IMG/VR virus record: IMGVR_UViG_3300007345_000037
Span: 1-59,831 of that record
Strand: one strand, 5' to 3'
From: a virus
Length of the DNA stretch: 59,831 bases
Positions 42,106-50,685 of the stretch are shown here, in pieces. Every line of letters starts with the position of its first letter. Positions within the stretch are counted from its first letter, which is position 1. The notes under the pieces are model-generated. The model had not been told where the DNA came from and did no database searches. It saw only the letters and a list, made by a program, of their open reading frames with translations. The translations under genes were made by a program, and so were the position numbers.

Positions 42106-44349
42106 TCAAATCATCTCCTTCATTTCTTCAAAGTTGGGTGCGCTGATGCGCTGGTCATTACGCTCGGTTCCGCTTAGGGTTTTGTTCCAAGAAGAAGCCC
42201 AAGCATTCCATGCTTGTGCGTATAGACTTTGTGGGGTTTCGACAACTTTACCGTTTAGGTAGTTGGCGACAACAGGTTCAGCGGTCTTGCTTTCTTTGGA
42301 AGCGACGGCTGATTCGGATGCTGGAACTGCTGGGGTCATTTCGACCACAGGTTCAGCAGGGTGGGATGCTTCCCAAGATGCGATGAGGTTGGTAAGGGTG
42401 TCCGAAGAAAGGTCTTCGTGTCCCTTAAGTCCAAGTTCGGTTGCGGAAGCAACGAGTCCAAGTCGGACTTCTTCTGTTTGAGCGGCTTCGTGAGCCTTCA
42501 TCTCTTCAAGTTCTGCACGAGCAAGAACCAATTCTGCTTGTAGTGCTTCCATCTCACTTGCGGAAACATTTTCTTCAATAATTTCTTCATCGGACATATT
42601 CGTTATCTCCTTTCGGTAATCTTGCCGAGATGCCGATTGACTTATGAAGGTTTCTTCGATGGAGGCAGTTCTTTTAGCACGAGGATGCCCTTTGGGAAGT
42701 AGGTCATTGTCTTGCTTGTAATTGGGATTTGATGGCCTTCCGGTACGAAGGAGATATAGGAATGCGTTGACTCTTGCCACTCCCCAGCCATTTCTTGACA
42801 TATTGGGTGCGTGGCTTGTGCTAAAAGCACCAGCACCACGACGGAATACAGTAAGGAGTGCGCCCATAGATGCTTTACTACCTTTTCCTTTTTTGTTGTG
42901 TTCTTGCATTTTGTTCTGCAAGGTTTTGCGAGTAGCGGGAGAAACAACAATTGACTTGTTTGGTTTTTTAGCGGAACCGGGTGGGTTTTTCTTAGACCCT
43001 TTTCGTCGCTCGTCGGGTTTAGCGGGAGTCTTTCTTGGGTCGTTCTTTCCGGGTTTGCCATGCTGTCCACCATGTTTTGCTTCTGCGTTTTCTTTAACCT
43101 TTTCAACAGATTCTATTGTCGCTCGGTTGTACGCTGGCTTATGAACTATTGCCAAGTGGTCAAAGGTAAAGTCATTGTCAAACACCATACCTGTTTCACT
43201 TGCGGCGATAGGGATTCCATAGCCACCAATGCTAACACCATATTCGGGTTTTAACCATAGACCGGATTCAAGAGCCTCAAACAATTCTTCTCGATACACA
43301 TGGGCCGCATACCGCACTTCGTACTTTTCTTTGTCGGGATAACTTATTGTTGCGGAAATAACCTTTCCTACATTTGCTTCATTTACGCCACCGTCCATGT
43401 TGCGCTCAAAACCAACATCTTTTGCTTTAGGGTGGTTAAGTGTTAAATCAGCACCTATCATTTGGTCAAGTACCTTTTCTGCACCACGCTTAGTAATAGC
43501 CCAACGGTTTTTGTTGTAGCCTTCGTGGAATGCAACACCTTTGATTTCAAGAATGTTTTTGCCTGTTGATGCTTCAACTTTAGCAACTATTTCCTCAACA
43601 GTAATTTCCATAGTGACATTTACAGGTTGACAAGAACCGGCAACCATTTCTTCACCAATAGGACAAGAGGCTGATGCTTCTGCAAATTCGTGACCTTTGT
43701 GTGCGGCCATACATTGTTCTTTACTGTACCCTGCCTCTTGGCAACGGGACATATACTCACCATGCGTTTCGCTTTCTTTTGGTTTTGGTTCTGCGGCTTC
43801 TGCGTGTTCAGCACAGCCTCCGCAACATGGTTTGTCTTCGGAAGCCTCAATAACTTCTTCGATGCCTTCAATGACTTCGCCTTCATTAGAAGACCATAGT
43901 TCATCGTAGGATGCTTCGACTTTGTTAGTTGACCATTGTCGGCAAGACCAATAACCGGGTGTGGTTCGGTCTTTCTTTTCCGAGCAACTGTGTCGGTCAC
44001 GGAATGCCTTGCGTCGCTTAGGGTCGTCACGCTTGATTTCCATGTTTGGGTCGCCAAAACGCACAATGACTACTTTGCCACTTGAGTTCTGCACATAAAC
44101 AGCAAATTTCTTAGGTCCGCCTTGTGTACGGAATGGTTTGTTGAGTGTCACCTTTTTACCTTGATATTCTGCGGCTTCAACGGTTTCTTCGTCTTCATCA
44201 TCATCGTAAGACGCTTCTTTACCCTCATACATAGAGTTGCACACAGCCGCTCGCTGTGCTGGATTTGGGTACTCGTCAGCAGTCTTGCTGTCACCCATAC
44301 ACCTGTCCATGTAATCGTCTTTCGACTCACCTTCTTGAACATCGGGCAT
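42106..44349 (-). CDS. prohead protease fused to Cys-rich module and scaffold
   Basis: 747 aa. Residues about 1-60 and 195-245 carry two related Cys-rich pieces (DDYMDRCMGDS and HGEYMSRCQEAG). Residues about 70-145 carry a Cys-containing module (GDPNMEIKRDDPKRR; GYWSCRQW). The protease-like part is about 245-420 (NHPKAKDVGFER; FDNDFTFDHLAIVHKPAYN). A basic module (ATRKTLQNKMQEHNK; RNGWGVARVNAFLYLLRTG) follows. The end is acidic coiled coil like a scaffold. It would guide and trim the capsid during assembly. The insertions are unusual; catalytic residues cannot be assigned by eye. Confidence 0.65.
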   Translation of the reverse strand: MPDVQEGESKDDYMDRCMGDSKTADEYPNPAQRAAVCNSMYEGKEASYDDDEDEETVEAAEYQGKKVTLNKPFRTQGGPKKFAVYVQNSSGKVVIVRFGDPNMEIKRDDPKRRKAFRDRHSCSEKKDRTTPGYWSCRQWSTNKVEASYDELWSSNEGEVIEGIEEVIEASEDKPCCGGCAEHAEAAEPKPKESETHGEYMSRCQEAGYSKEQCMAAHKGHEFAEASASCPIGEEMVAGSCQPVNVTMEITVEEIVAKVEASTGKNILEIKGVAFHEGYNKNRWAITKRGAEKVLDQMIGADLTLNHPKAKDVGFERNMDGGVNEANVGKVISATISYPDKEKYEVRYAAHVYREELFEALESGLWLKPEYGVSIGGYGIPIAASETGMVFDNDFTFDHLAIVHKPAYNRATIESVEKVKENAEAKHGGQHGKPGKNDPRKTPAKPDERRKGSKKNPPGSAKKPNKSIVVSPATRKTLQNKMQEHNKKGKGSKASMGALLTVFRRGAGAFSTSHAPNMSRNGWGVARVNAFLYLLRTGRPSNPNYKQDNDLLPKGHPRAKRTASIEETFISQSASRQDYRKEITNMSDEEIIEENVSASEMEALQAELVLARAELEEMKAHEAAQTEEVRLGLVASATELGLKGHEDLSSDTLTNLIASWEASHPAEPVVEMTPAVPASESAVASKESKTAEPVVANYLNGKVVETPQSLYAQAWNAWASSWNKTLSGTERNDQRISAPNFEEMKEMI

Positions 44350-44374
44350 GGTACTGCGACAGGCGGAGTGACTT

Positions 44375-44821
44375 TTAATCCATTCGCCAAATCTGTTGAC
44401 TTTCGTTTAAAATGTCTTCGTAAAGTGACAGTGACATAATGTTTTGAACATCATAGTATGACTCCACTTTGGTATATCCAAGAGATATTACGGTCTTAAC
44501 AAGTGATTCCATTTTTATTTGCTCTATGGGATTCAATACTGTGACCTTCGGTATATCACGCAATACATAACTATTGTTTCTTTCTTCTAACAAAAATGGG
44601 TGATACTTATTTTTTCGGTATTTCTTTTTGACATAGGTATTACCAACAAATGCGAACTCTTCAAGAATCAAAGAGCCGGTGTACGCTACCGGTTCATCAT
44701 CAACAAAGAGTACCCAATAATCCATGTTATCAAAAATTTGAGGATAACCCTTTTCGCTTGGGAATGGTAAATTGGGCCAAATCAACTCAAGTTCTTTGCG
44801 CTCAAGACACTCAACTATCAT
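44375..44821 (-). CDS. GNAT-like acyltransferase candidate
   Basis: 148 aa from ATG 44821, preceded by GGGG. The core (DYWVLFVDDEPVAYTGSLIL, then EFAFVGNTYVKKKYRKNKY) has the strand-strand-beta-bulge pattern of GNAT N-acetyltransferases, though the acetyl-CoA loop is not clearly seen. It overlaps the small membrane protein gene upstream. It could modify a virion or host protein; confidence is low. Confidence 0.4.
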   Translation of the reverse strand: MIVECLERKELELIWPNLPFPSEKGYPQIFDNMDYWVLFVDDEPVAYTGSLILEEFAFVGNTYVKKKYRKNKYHPFLLEERNNSYVLRDIPKVTVLNPIEQIKMESLVKTVISLGYTKVESYYDVQNIMSLSLYEDILNESQQIWRMD

Positions 44822-44918
44822 TTTTACCCCATCTTTTCCAAGCAACTTTTGCGACAAAAACCCAAAAAAGAACTTCAAGAACTACCAATAGGAATGTGCC
44901 AACAACTACCCATTCCAT
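44811..44918 (-). CDS. tiny single-span membrane protein
   Basis: 35 aa. Residues 1-24 are a hydrophobic helix (VVVGTFLLVVLEVLFWVFVA), followed by a short basic end (KRWGKNDS). It overlaps the next gene by 11 bases. Small spans of this type occur as holin-related or membrane-anchoring proteins in viruses; no function can be assigned. Confidence 0.45.
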   Translation of the reverse strand: MEWVVVGTFLLVVLEVLFWVFVAKVAWKRWGKNDS

Positions 44919-44927
44919 ATAGTACCC

Positions 44928-45344
44928 TCATTTTTTATTTTCTTCTTCTCCAACAGGTTTTATGGGGGTAATTGTTGTCATTCCAGCATCGTGCTTTTTG
45001 ATTTCATGCACATGGTCTTGTGCAGACTTTTCCAAAAACATCTTGTGGTCATGTTCTTCGGAGTCACGGTCACGCTCGTGCTTAAGTTCTTGGGGAATGT
45101 TATCAATTTCAATGGTTTGTTCGGATTCCCACATACGGAGAACAGTATTCATAGCCGGACCTGCAACACCACCAATAATAGCAATAAGAGCGATAAAACC
45201 ATCCAAGTTAGCAAGAACAACATCGGGTTTCCAAATACCCATACCTACTACTGCGCCGCTTGCGAGAAGCCATAGGTAAATTGCCGGTATTACAGTACGC
45301 TGTACCATTTTGTCGTTAAACGAATTTGGGTTTTTTTTACTCAT
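44928..45344 (-). CDS. two-span membrane protein, holin-like
   Basis: 138 aa. It has two transmembrane helices (AIYLWLLASGAVVGMGIW and FIALIAIIGGVAGPAMNTVL) and an acidic, charged His-rich C-terminal tail (about 75-138). This is the size and topology of class II-type holins, but it lies in the head module with no lysis enzyme next to it. It overlaps the portal gene by 8 bases. Lysis, ejection-pore or assembly roles are all possible. Confidence 0.5.
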   Translation of the reverse strand: MSKKNPNSFNDKMVQRTVIPAIYLWLLASGAVVGMGIWKPDVVLANLDGFIALIAIIGGVAGPAMNTVLRMWESEQTIEIDNIPQELKHERDRDSEEHDHKMFLEKSAQDHVHEIKKHDAGMTTITPIKPVGEEENKK

Positions 45345-46701
45345 CTTTCATCCCCTCTTGTTGGTTTGTTCTTGGAAGTTCGCCGGTTTTTCCTTTAGTC
45401 CCTTCTTTGCGATTGGTACCTGCCGATTCCGGTTGCATACCAATAACTTCGAGTGTTTGATTAAGTGTTAGGATGCCTGCATCATAACCAAGAACGGCTC
45501 TTTTCATAGAGTCCATAGGCGACTCTTCTGCAATAGGTTCAAAGTGGAACTCCGGTAAATCTTTCATTTCATGCTTGATACCTTTAAGTTCTAATTGTTT
45601 TGAGAATAATTCCATAATACCTTGCTTAACAATTGATTGAAGGCGAGAGATGGCCGTATTAGCCCACATATTTGCGTTGTAGGTAGCGGCAAAGGTTGAA
45701 CCCTTTTCTTGCCCTGCGGCGACACGAGGGACATGAAGAACGGCGGCTACATTGGCACCAACCATATCAAGGAAACCACTGTTGTCGGGAATTGTGTTTT
45801 TGAGGTCAACATGGTGTAGTGTCACATAGGAAGGTAGGATTGGCATTTGGTCGCCTCGCAAACCTTCAAACAATTTGATAACTTCATCCATGATAATTCC
45901 AAGCCTTTCTTGTTGCTCGTCGGGGTCTTGGATATGTTCAATGGCCGACTTATCAATTGTAATGAATTGCTTGGTTAGCACATCTTCAAGAGCAATACGG
46001 TTGTTCATTGTGTTGTACTTAACACGCACTACTTGCTCAAGTGAAGAAAATCGGGATTGACCCCACACACCATAGGTTTGACGCAATTTTGTGTCTTCGT
46101 ACCAATTGCTTCGGAAGTCTGTTCGGAAGTGTACGATTTCGCTACGAGGGAATACCATAGTGTCAATGCCTTGTTCTCGCAAGATGTAAAAGTCATTTGT
46201 CATAATTGGACTGTTTTCGTCGGCTGTGAATGGTAATCCGTTTGCCCCACGGTTGTCAACAATAGTAATCTGTCGGATAGGAAGGCTTTGAATGTTGGTA
46301 ATACCTACACCGGTACGACCAACTAATTTGTTAATGTCGTTGCCATACACTTGTAGGTTGCGTAGTGCGTTGATAAGAAAGTCGTCAAAGTCAACACGGT
46401 CAACCATTTCCATGATTGCGTTGCGTATTGAGCCATTCTTAGCCTTCTTGTAGTCAATGCGGTAGTTGTTAGCAGTGAGCGACACACTGCGTACAGCACC
46501 ATTGAGTTCGGGGTCTAACTTGACCATGTTGTCGTACAAGTCAAATTTGTTAAGGAAGTTCGATTCCTTTTGGAACTTTTCTGTTTCGGAAAAAATATCC
46601 GGCAAACCTGCGGCAACTGACAGTGGTACATTACTACCGACCCGATGAACGATTTTTTCTTCGGCGACGGCGTTGCGTCGAAACCTATCAAAGATACCCA
46701 T
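45337..46701 (-). CDS. portal protein
   Basis: 454 aa. It forms the dodecameric ring at the head vertex through which DNA enters and leaves. Visible features: an N-terminal basic segment (FDRFRRN), the stem/wing pattern (LRNLQVYGNDINKLVGRTG; YILREQGIDTMVFPRSEIVH), and the characteristic helix-rich crown (PRVAAGQEKGSTFAATYNAN). The start has no Shine-Dalgarno and lies about 26 bases after a TATA-like box (minus strand, about 46720-46735), so the mRNA is probably leaderless. It begins the virion operon, opposite the terminase operon. Confidence 0.85.
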   Translation of the reverse strand: MGIFDRFRRNAVAEEKIVHRVGSNVPLSVAAGLPDIFSETEKFQKESNFLNKFDLYDNMVKLDPELNGAVRSVSLTANNYRIDYKKAKNGSIRNAIMEMVDRVDFDDFLINALRNLQVYGNDINKLVGRTGVGITNIQSLPIRQITIVDNRGANGLPFTADENSPIMTNDFYILREQGIDTMVFPRSEIVHFRTDFRSNWYEDTKLRQTYGVWGQSRFSSLEQVVRVKYNTMNNRIALEDVLTKQFITIDKSAIEHIQDPDEQQERLGIIMDEVIKLFEGLRGDQMPILPSYVTLHHVDLKNTIPDNSGFLDMVGANVAAVLHVPRVAAGQEKGSTFAATYNANMWANTAISRLQSIVKQGIMELFSKQLELKGIKHEMKDLPEFHFEPIAEESPMDSMKRAVLGYDAGILTLNQTLEVIGMQPESAGTNRKEGTKGKTGELPRTNQQEGMKDE

Positions 46702-46998
46702 GTTAGGGGGAGATGTGGGATGATTTATGAAGGTAGCGATTTATTTTTGTTTATTGTTTCTTTTTTTACAAAAATAATTAAATCGAACGACATATATCGG
46801 TTTTGCTTAATTCTTTTATTGTTTCAAAGGCGTTTAAGAAAAAGAAGTAATAAGCAATATCAGTGGGGCATAAAACATCTATGAATAAATGAAAGAATAC
46901 TATGTTTGGTCTTTGAGTACATCGTTTTATTCTTTTTGTTGGTGCTAAATCAACAGAAAGATAAATGTTCATAAAGGGTTTCCTCTTGGAGTATATTG
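46702..46998. promoter_or_regulatory. AT-rich divergent promoter region
   Basis: This 297-bp gap separates the virion operon (minus) from the terminase operon (plus). A minus-strand TATA-like TTCATAAATC near 46720-46735 serves the portal gene. On the plus strand, GATAAATGTTCATAAAG lies near 46960-46975 and GGAG precedes ATG 46999. AT content is clearly higher than in genes. No TTTAGTCG element was found, so this late-type region is outside that regulon. Confidence 0.55.
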
Positions 46999-48438
46999 AT
47001 GCGAGCCTCTCCGAACTACGGTAGCGATTTGATTGCTGAACAATTTAAAGAAGGTGAGGCTGTTCTTAGTCTTGCCCGAAGGTTAAACAAGATTGACCCT
47101 AAAAAATCAGTTAAGGGTTGGGAAATGTCAATTTACCGTTGGAAAAATAATGAAAAGCCAGCACCTAAACCCGAAAAAGAGCCTGTTATTGAAAATGAAC
47201 TTGAGGCTGTAAAGCAATCTTATCACTATGACTCGACAAAAGACGAATACTACACTTTCTTGCGAGTTGCAGACCAAATGATTTGTGTTGACGGTGACAA
47301 ACATAGAGCCATGAAAGAAGCATACTCAAACATGGTAGGAAAACCTGCATCTATGAATGAAATTTGTAGGGAGTTTGGTATTCCTCGTGCGTGGTTTGAT
47401 GAATACCGACGACGGCATGGATGGACGCATGATATGTCGCCATACACCGATGAAGAAATTACCACAAAAGATGTGGATATGCTTGTTGATGATTTGGTGA
47501 CAAGGAGAAAACACCAACTGCACAAGAAATTTGAGCGAGCCAAGTGGAAGTCTATTGAAGAATCAGCAGAAAAGTACAATATGTTTGAGGAAAAAATACT
47601 TAACGAGTTCCGACAAATTGTTTCCGAAGCACCAAAAACCACACCTCTAATGGCTATGGTTGAAGATTCTCTTGAGTATGCGCTTGTTATTAGTCCTACT
47701 GACTTCCATTGGGGTAAATACGGGTGGGTTGACGAAGTTGGAGAAACCTACAATTTTGATGAGGCAAGAAAGCGTTTGATGGAAAAGACGCAAGAATTAA
47801 TTTGCCGCCTTCCTTCTCGACCGGAAAAGATTATTTTGGCTACCGGTAGCGATTGGTTTCATGTTGATACTGATGCTGGCACAACAACAAAAGGTACACC
47901 GCAAGACATGTGTGGTAGCCCTGCTGAAATCCTAATGACAGGTTGCCAAATGGCACGAGAGCATATTGAACTGCTTAGACAAGTTGCTCCTGTTGAGGTA
48001 GTGTTTATGCCGGGTAATCACGACCGCATGAGTGCTATTGCGTTAATGATGTACCTTAGTGCGGCTTATGAAAATGTCGAAGACTGTGAAGTTATTGTGA
48101 GTCCTTCCACTCGACAGTATGTTCAGTATGGCAACAACTTGCTTGGTTTTATTCATGGTGACGGTGCAAGGAACCTTGTTGAGTTAATGAGCAACGAAAA
48201 GCGAGAACTGTGGGGAGAATGTCAACACCACACATGGTTCCACGGTCACCTACACCATCGACAGGTTGTTGAAAAGGGTGGTTGTTTAATTGTACAACTT
48301 CCTTCGCTTGCTGGACATGACAGGTATCATGCTCGACAAGGCTACACAACAAGTATGGCTGGTTTGTCTGCACACTTTATTGACAAAGACAAAGGACTTG
48401 TTGGTACATTGTTTGCTCCTGTGGAGGGTGAACATTGA
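46999..48438 (+). CDS. HTH-metallophosphoesterase fusion
   Basis: 479 aa. The N-terminal half holds two HTH-like segments (LIAEQFKEGEAVLSLARRL, 11-29; MNEICREFGIPRAWFDEYRR, 119-138) and helices up to 215. The C-terminal half is a calcineurin-like phosphoesterase: DFHW (235-238), GSDWFHVD (283-290), GNHD (339-342) and GHLHHR later. It could be a nuclease or phosphatase acting on DNA ends. The HTH half resembles small terminases, so it may couple DNA recognition and packaging with the large terminase downstream. Confidence 0.75.
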   Translation: MRASPNYGSDLIAEQFKEGEAVLSLARRLNKIDPKKSVKGWEMSIYRWKNNEKPAPKPEKEPVIENELEAVKQSYHYDSTKDEYYTFLRVADQMICVDGDKHRAMKEAYSNMVGKPASMNEICREFGIPRAWFDEYRRRHGWTHDMSPYTDEEITTKDVDMLVDDLVTRRKHQLHKKFERAKWKSIEESAEKYNMFEEKILNEFRQIVSEAPKTTPLMAMVEDSLEYALVISPTDFHWGKYGWVDEVGETYNFDEARKRLMEKTQELICRLPSRPEKIILATGSDWFHVDTDAGTTTKGTPQDMCGSPAEILMTGCQMAREHIELLRQVAPVEVVFMPGNHDRMSAIALMMYLSAAYENVEDCEVIVSPSTRQYVQYGNNLLGFIHGDGARNLVELMSNEKRELWGECQHHTWFHGHLHHRQVVEKGGCLIVQLPSLAGHDRYHARQGYTTSMAGLSAHFIDKDKGLVGTLFAPVEGEH

Positions 48439-48584
48439 CAAACCCACAAATCAAAAAATTAAGAGAATGTCAAAAGTGTGGTCATAAATGTTATTCCCGT
48501 TATACTTCTCACAAAAAGTGGTGTAAGGAAACAAAAAAAATGGTGTACTGCGGTTGCTTAAGGGTGGTAAGAGATGAAGCGTGA
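48435..48584 (+). CDS. zinc-binding microprotein, paralogue of 15532-15666
   Basis: 49 aa with a TTG start that overlaps the upstream stop by 4 bases; GGAGGGTG is 4-5 bases before it. Cys at 12, 15, 19, 30, 39 and 41. The C-terminal YCG...RVVRDE matches the end of the 44-aa protein at 15532-15666. Its function is unknown, but a protein of this kind placed just before the terminase may regulate packaging. Confidence 0.5.
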   Translation: MTNPQIKKLRECQKCGHKCYSRYTSHKKWCKETKKMVYCGCLRVVRDEA

Positions 48585-48693
48585 ACATGTTGTTTGTACG
48601 GCTTGCGGTTGGGAAAGTAAGTACCTTTCTCAAGCAAAGGCTTTTACGAGAATCTGTCCGTATTGTGGCTTACGCACTTTGCGACCGTGGTGA
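48574..48693 (+). CDS. zinc-ribbon microprotein
   Basis: 39 aa, overlapping the upstream gene by 11 bases. CTAC (8-11) and CPYC (28-31) form a compact zinc ribbon, with basic residues at the ends. Function unknown. Confidence 0.45.
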   Translation: MKREHVVCTACGWESKYLSQAKAFTRICPYCGLRTLRPW

Positions 48694-48697
48694 AATT

Positions 48698-48769
48698 ATG
48701 AACATAAAAAAAGATATTTATTGGACTTTTCCGATTAGAATGTATGTGATGCCGAATGTCAAGAATTAA
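48698..48769 (+). CDS. possible 23-aa leader peptide
   Basis: A short reading frame (MNIKKDIYWTFPIRMYVMPN...) directly before the large terminase and overlapping it by 14 bases. There is no clear ribosome-binding site. It may be a translational coupling leader or chance; listed with low confidence. Confidence 0.2.
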   Translation: MNIKKDIYWTFPIRMYVMPNVKN

Positions 48770-50246
48770 ACAAGCATTAGCGTTTGAACGAGCAAGAAAT
48801 GATGTTTCCTATTTTTACCGATGGCTTGGCTACTCTTGGGGCAACCACATCGGAGAATGGATGGATATTTACACTGACAGGAAGGAAGCGCATGTTCACC
48901 GTGTTTGTATTATTGCTCCGAGAAGTCACTCAAAAAGTACGACGCTTGGTGTAAAATTGCTACACATGTGTTTGTTTCAAAAATTTAATGGCAAACCTAT
49001 GGACATTTGGTTGTTTTCTGCCAGCCAAGACACAGCAGTTCGACGGTTGGCTGAAATACGCAAGGATTTGACAAGTCACAAAGAGTTAGCCCGATACATT
49101 GACCCCAAAAAAGGTGGTAAAAGAGAACTATGGCTAAACAACGGAGCAGTAATTCGCTGTTCTTCCGTTGGCAGTGCTATTCGTGGTGACCACCCTGCTG
49201 TTGTTGCACTTGATGATGTGTTGCTTGATGCTAAAAAAGAACTAAACAACGAGCAGTTGCGGCATTGGCTACGAAAGGTTGTCATGCCGATGCTTGACCC
49301 CGGTTCGTTTCTTTACTGTGTTGGAACACCAATGGCTATGACTGACTTGTACCACACTGAAATGCTTGATAACGACCAATGGAAAACAGGCATTTGGAGT
49401 GCTATTCCTAATTGGGATGAAAACAAGCATGAGCCGGAAAAATTAGAAGCACTTTGGCCGGAGTTCCGACCATTGGACTTTTTGCTTGAACAGAAAAAAG
49501 TGACCGGTGAATTAGAATTTGCTCAAGAATTTTTGTGCAAGGTTATTGACGATGAAGCGGCTGTGTACCCTCGTAAATTTACACGGGCCAATATGGACTT
49601 AGAGCAGGTGTTTGACAAGGAAAAGCGTGATGGCTGTAAATATGTTATTGGTTTTGACCCGTCACAAGGATTAGGGAAAGACTATTCTGTTTTAGTGGCT
49701 GTTCGCCAAGAATCCGATGGCTCATTAGCAATTGCCAACATTTGGAGAAGGAATGACTTTTCCCCCGATAGGCAGGCTGACATGATTGGCGAGTGGTGTA
49801 AAAAGTACAGCGCACCTCTTGCGGCAGAAGATGTAGGTTTCCAACGCTTGTTCAAGTCTTTGTTGGAGGCTAAGGGTATTGGCGTTGAATATCGAGAGTC
49901 AAAAGTTAGCAATAAAGGATTAAAGCAAGGATTGCTAAACCGATTGCGTGTTTGGTTTGAACGGGGCAAGATTCAATTCCCCTATGGCAACGATGCAACA
50001 AGGCGAGTTGTCAATGAAATGTTGGAAGAATTGGAGTCACACGCTTGGAAATCCGGTGACATTGTTGATACGGGCAAACACAATGACTTGGTAATGGCTT
50101 TGGCACACGCAATTGACCAATTCTCGTTTAAATCCGATGTTGTCCCATTTGCTGGCCGGTCTATGGCTAAAGGTGCATGGCAAGGTGGCAAGTCAAAAAG
50201 TCGTGGCAGAAGTAAAATCTTTAGAGCGGTGAGTCGTCGTTTATAA
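48756..50246 (+). CDS. terL: large terminase subunit (packaging ATPase/nuclease)
   Basis: 496 aa. It cuts concatemeric DNA and drives it into the head through the portal. Walker A-like APRSHSKST (54-62) and Walker B VVALDDV near 150 mark the ATPase. The RNase H-like nuclease begins at YVIGFDPSQG (about 294-303), and a late acidic motif lies in KHNDLVMALAHAI (about 446). The end is basic (SKSRGRSKIFRAVSRRL). The gene is on the strand opposite to the portal operon and shares a divergent promoter region with it. Confidence 0.92.
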   Translation: MSRIKQALAFERARNDVSYFYRWLGYSWGNHIGEWMDIYTDRKEAHVHRVCIIAPRSHSKSTTLGVKLLHMCLFQKFNGKPMDIWLFSASQDTAVRRLAEIRKDLTSHKELARYIDPKKGGKRELWLNNGAVIRCSSVGSAIRGDHPAVVALDDVLLDAKKELNNEQLRHWLRKVVMPMLDPGSFLYCVGTPMAMTDLYHTEMLDNDQWKTGIWSAIPNWDENKHEPEKLEALWPEFRPLDFLLEQKKVTGELEFAQEFLCKVIDDEAAVYPRKFTRANMDLEQVFDKEKRDGCKYVIGFDPSQGLGKDYSVLVAVRQESDGSLAIANIWRRNDFSPDRQADMIGEWCKKYSAPLAAEDVGFQRLFKSLLEAKGIGVEYRESKVSNKGLKQGLLNRLRVWFERGKIQFPYGNDATRRVVNEMLEELESHAWKSGDIVDTGKHNDLVMALAHAIDQFSFKSDVVPFAGRSMAKGAWQGGKSKSRGRSKIFRAVSRRL

Positions 50247-50685
50247 AGAAGGTTTTGAAAAATTTTTCTGCGAATTTTTGAGGGTACTAAGCAACGCTGT
50301 GTAGGCGGCGTGCGTCGATTTTTGGAGGCAAGACCGCCGCAGATGGACCCGCACCCAATCCAGCAGATGCCCATTCTTGATGCCATACATGGCCTGTACG
50401 GGCCGTTCGTGGGTGCTGGGCGGTATGGGTAGCACCGCACCCCCTTGCGTGCGCTGTAGGGGTGTCTACGGGCTTGTTTTCGATTTCAGCCCCAGCCGAG
50501 CAGGGCGGCACCTGCTGAACAGGCTCGCAGTACCCCGAAAATTGACATAAAAAAAAACATCCCGCTGGCCCACTCCACGACCGGCACAGGATGAGAACCG
50601 GTCGCTGTTGTTGTTTCGTTTGCTTGTCAATACCTCCGCAGTGTGTCGTTCGTCGTTCGTTCTTCGTTCAGTTCATCGGTCGCAT
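50247..50685. other. GC-rich intergenic region, possible terminator and tiny ORF
   Basis: After the terminase stop, runs of T (50261-50278) could terminate transcription. From 50300 the base composition becomes GC-rich, unlike the genes to the left. A short plus-strand frame, GTG 50310 to TAG 50399 (29-30 aa, ending FVGAGRYG), is open upstream and might be real. A stem of GGGTGC with GCACCC lies at 50409-50440. Nothing else is recognised. Confidence 0.35.

Noticed and set aside
44928-45344. Definite holin / lysis cassette
   Set aside because: Topology fits, but no endolysin or other lysis gene is near, so only a holin-like membrane protein is claimed.
49982-50440. 152-aa minus-strand reading frame
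   Set aside because: It is mostly antisense to the terminase C-terminus and lacks a ribosome site or any recognisable motif.
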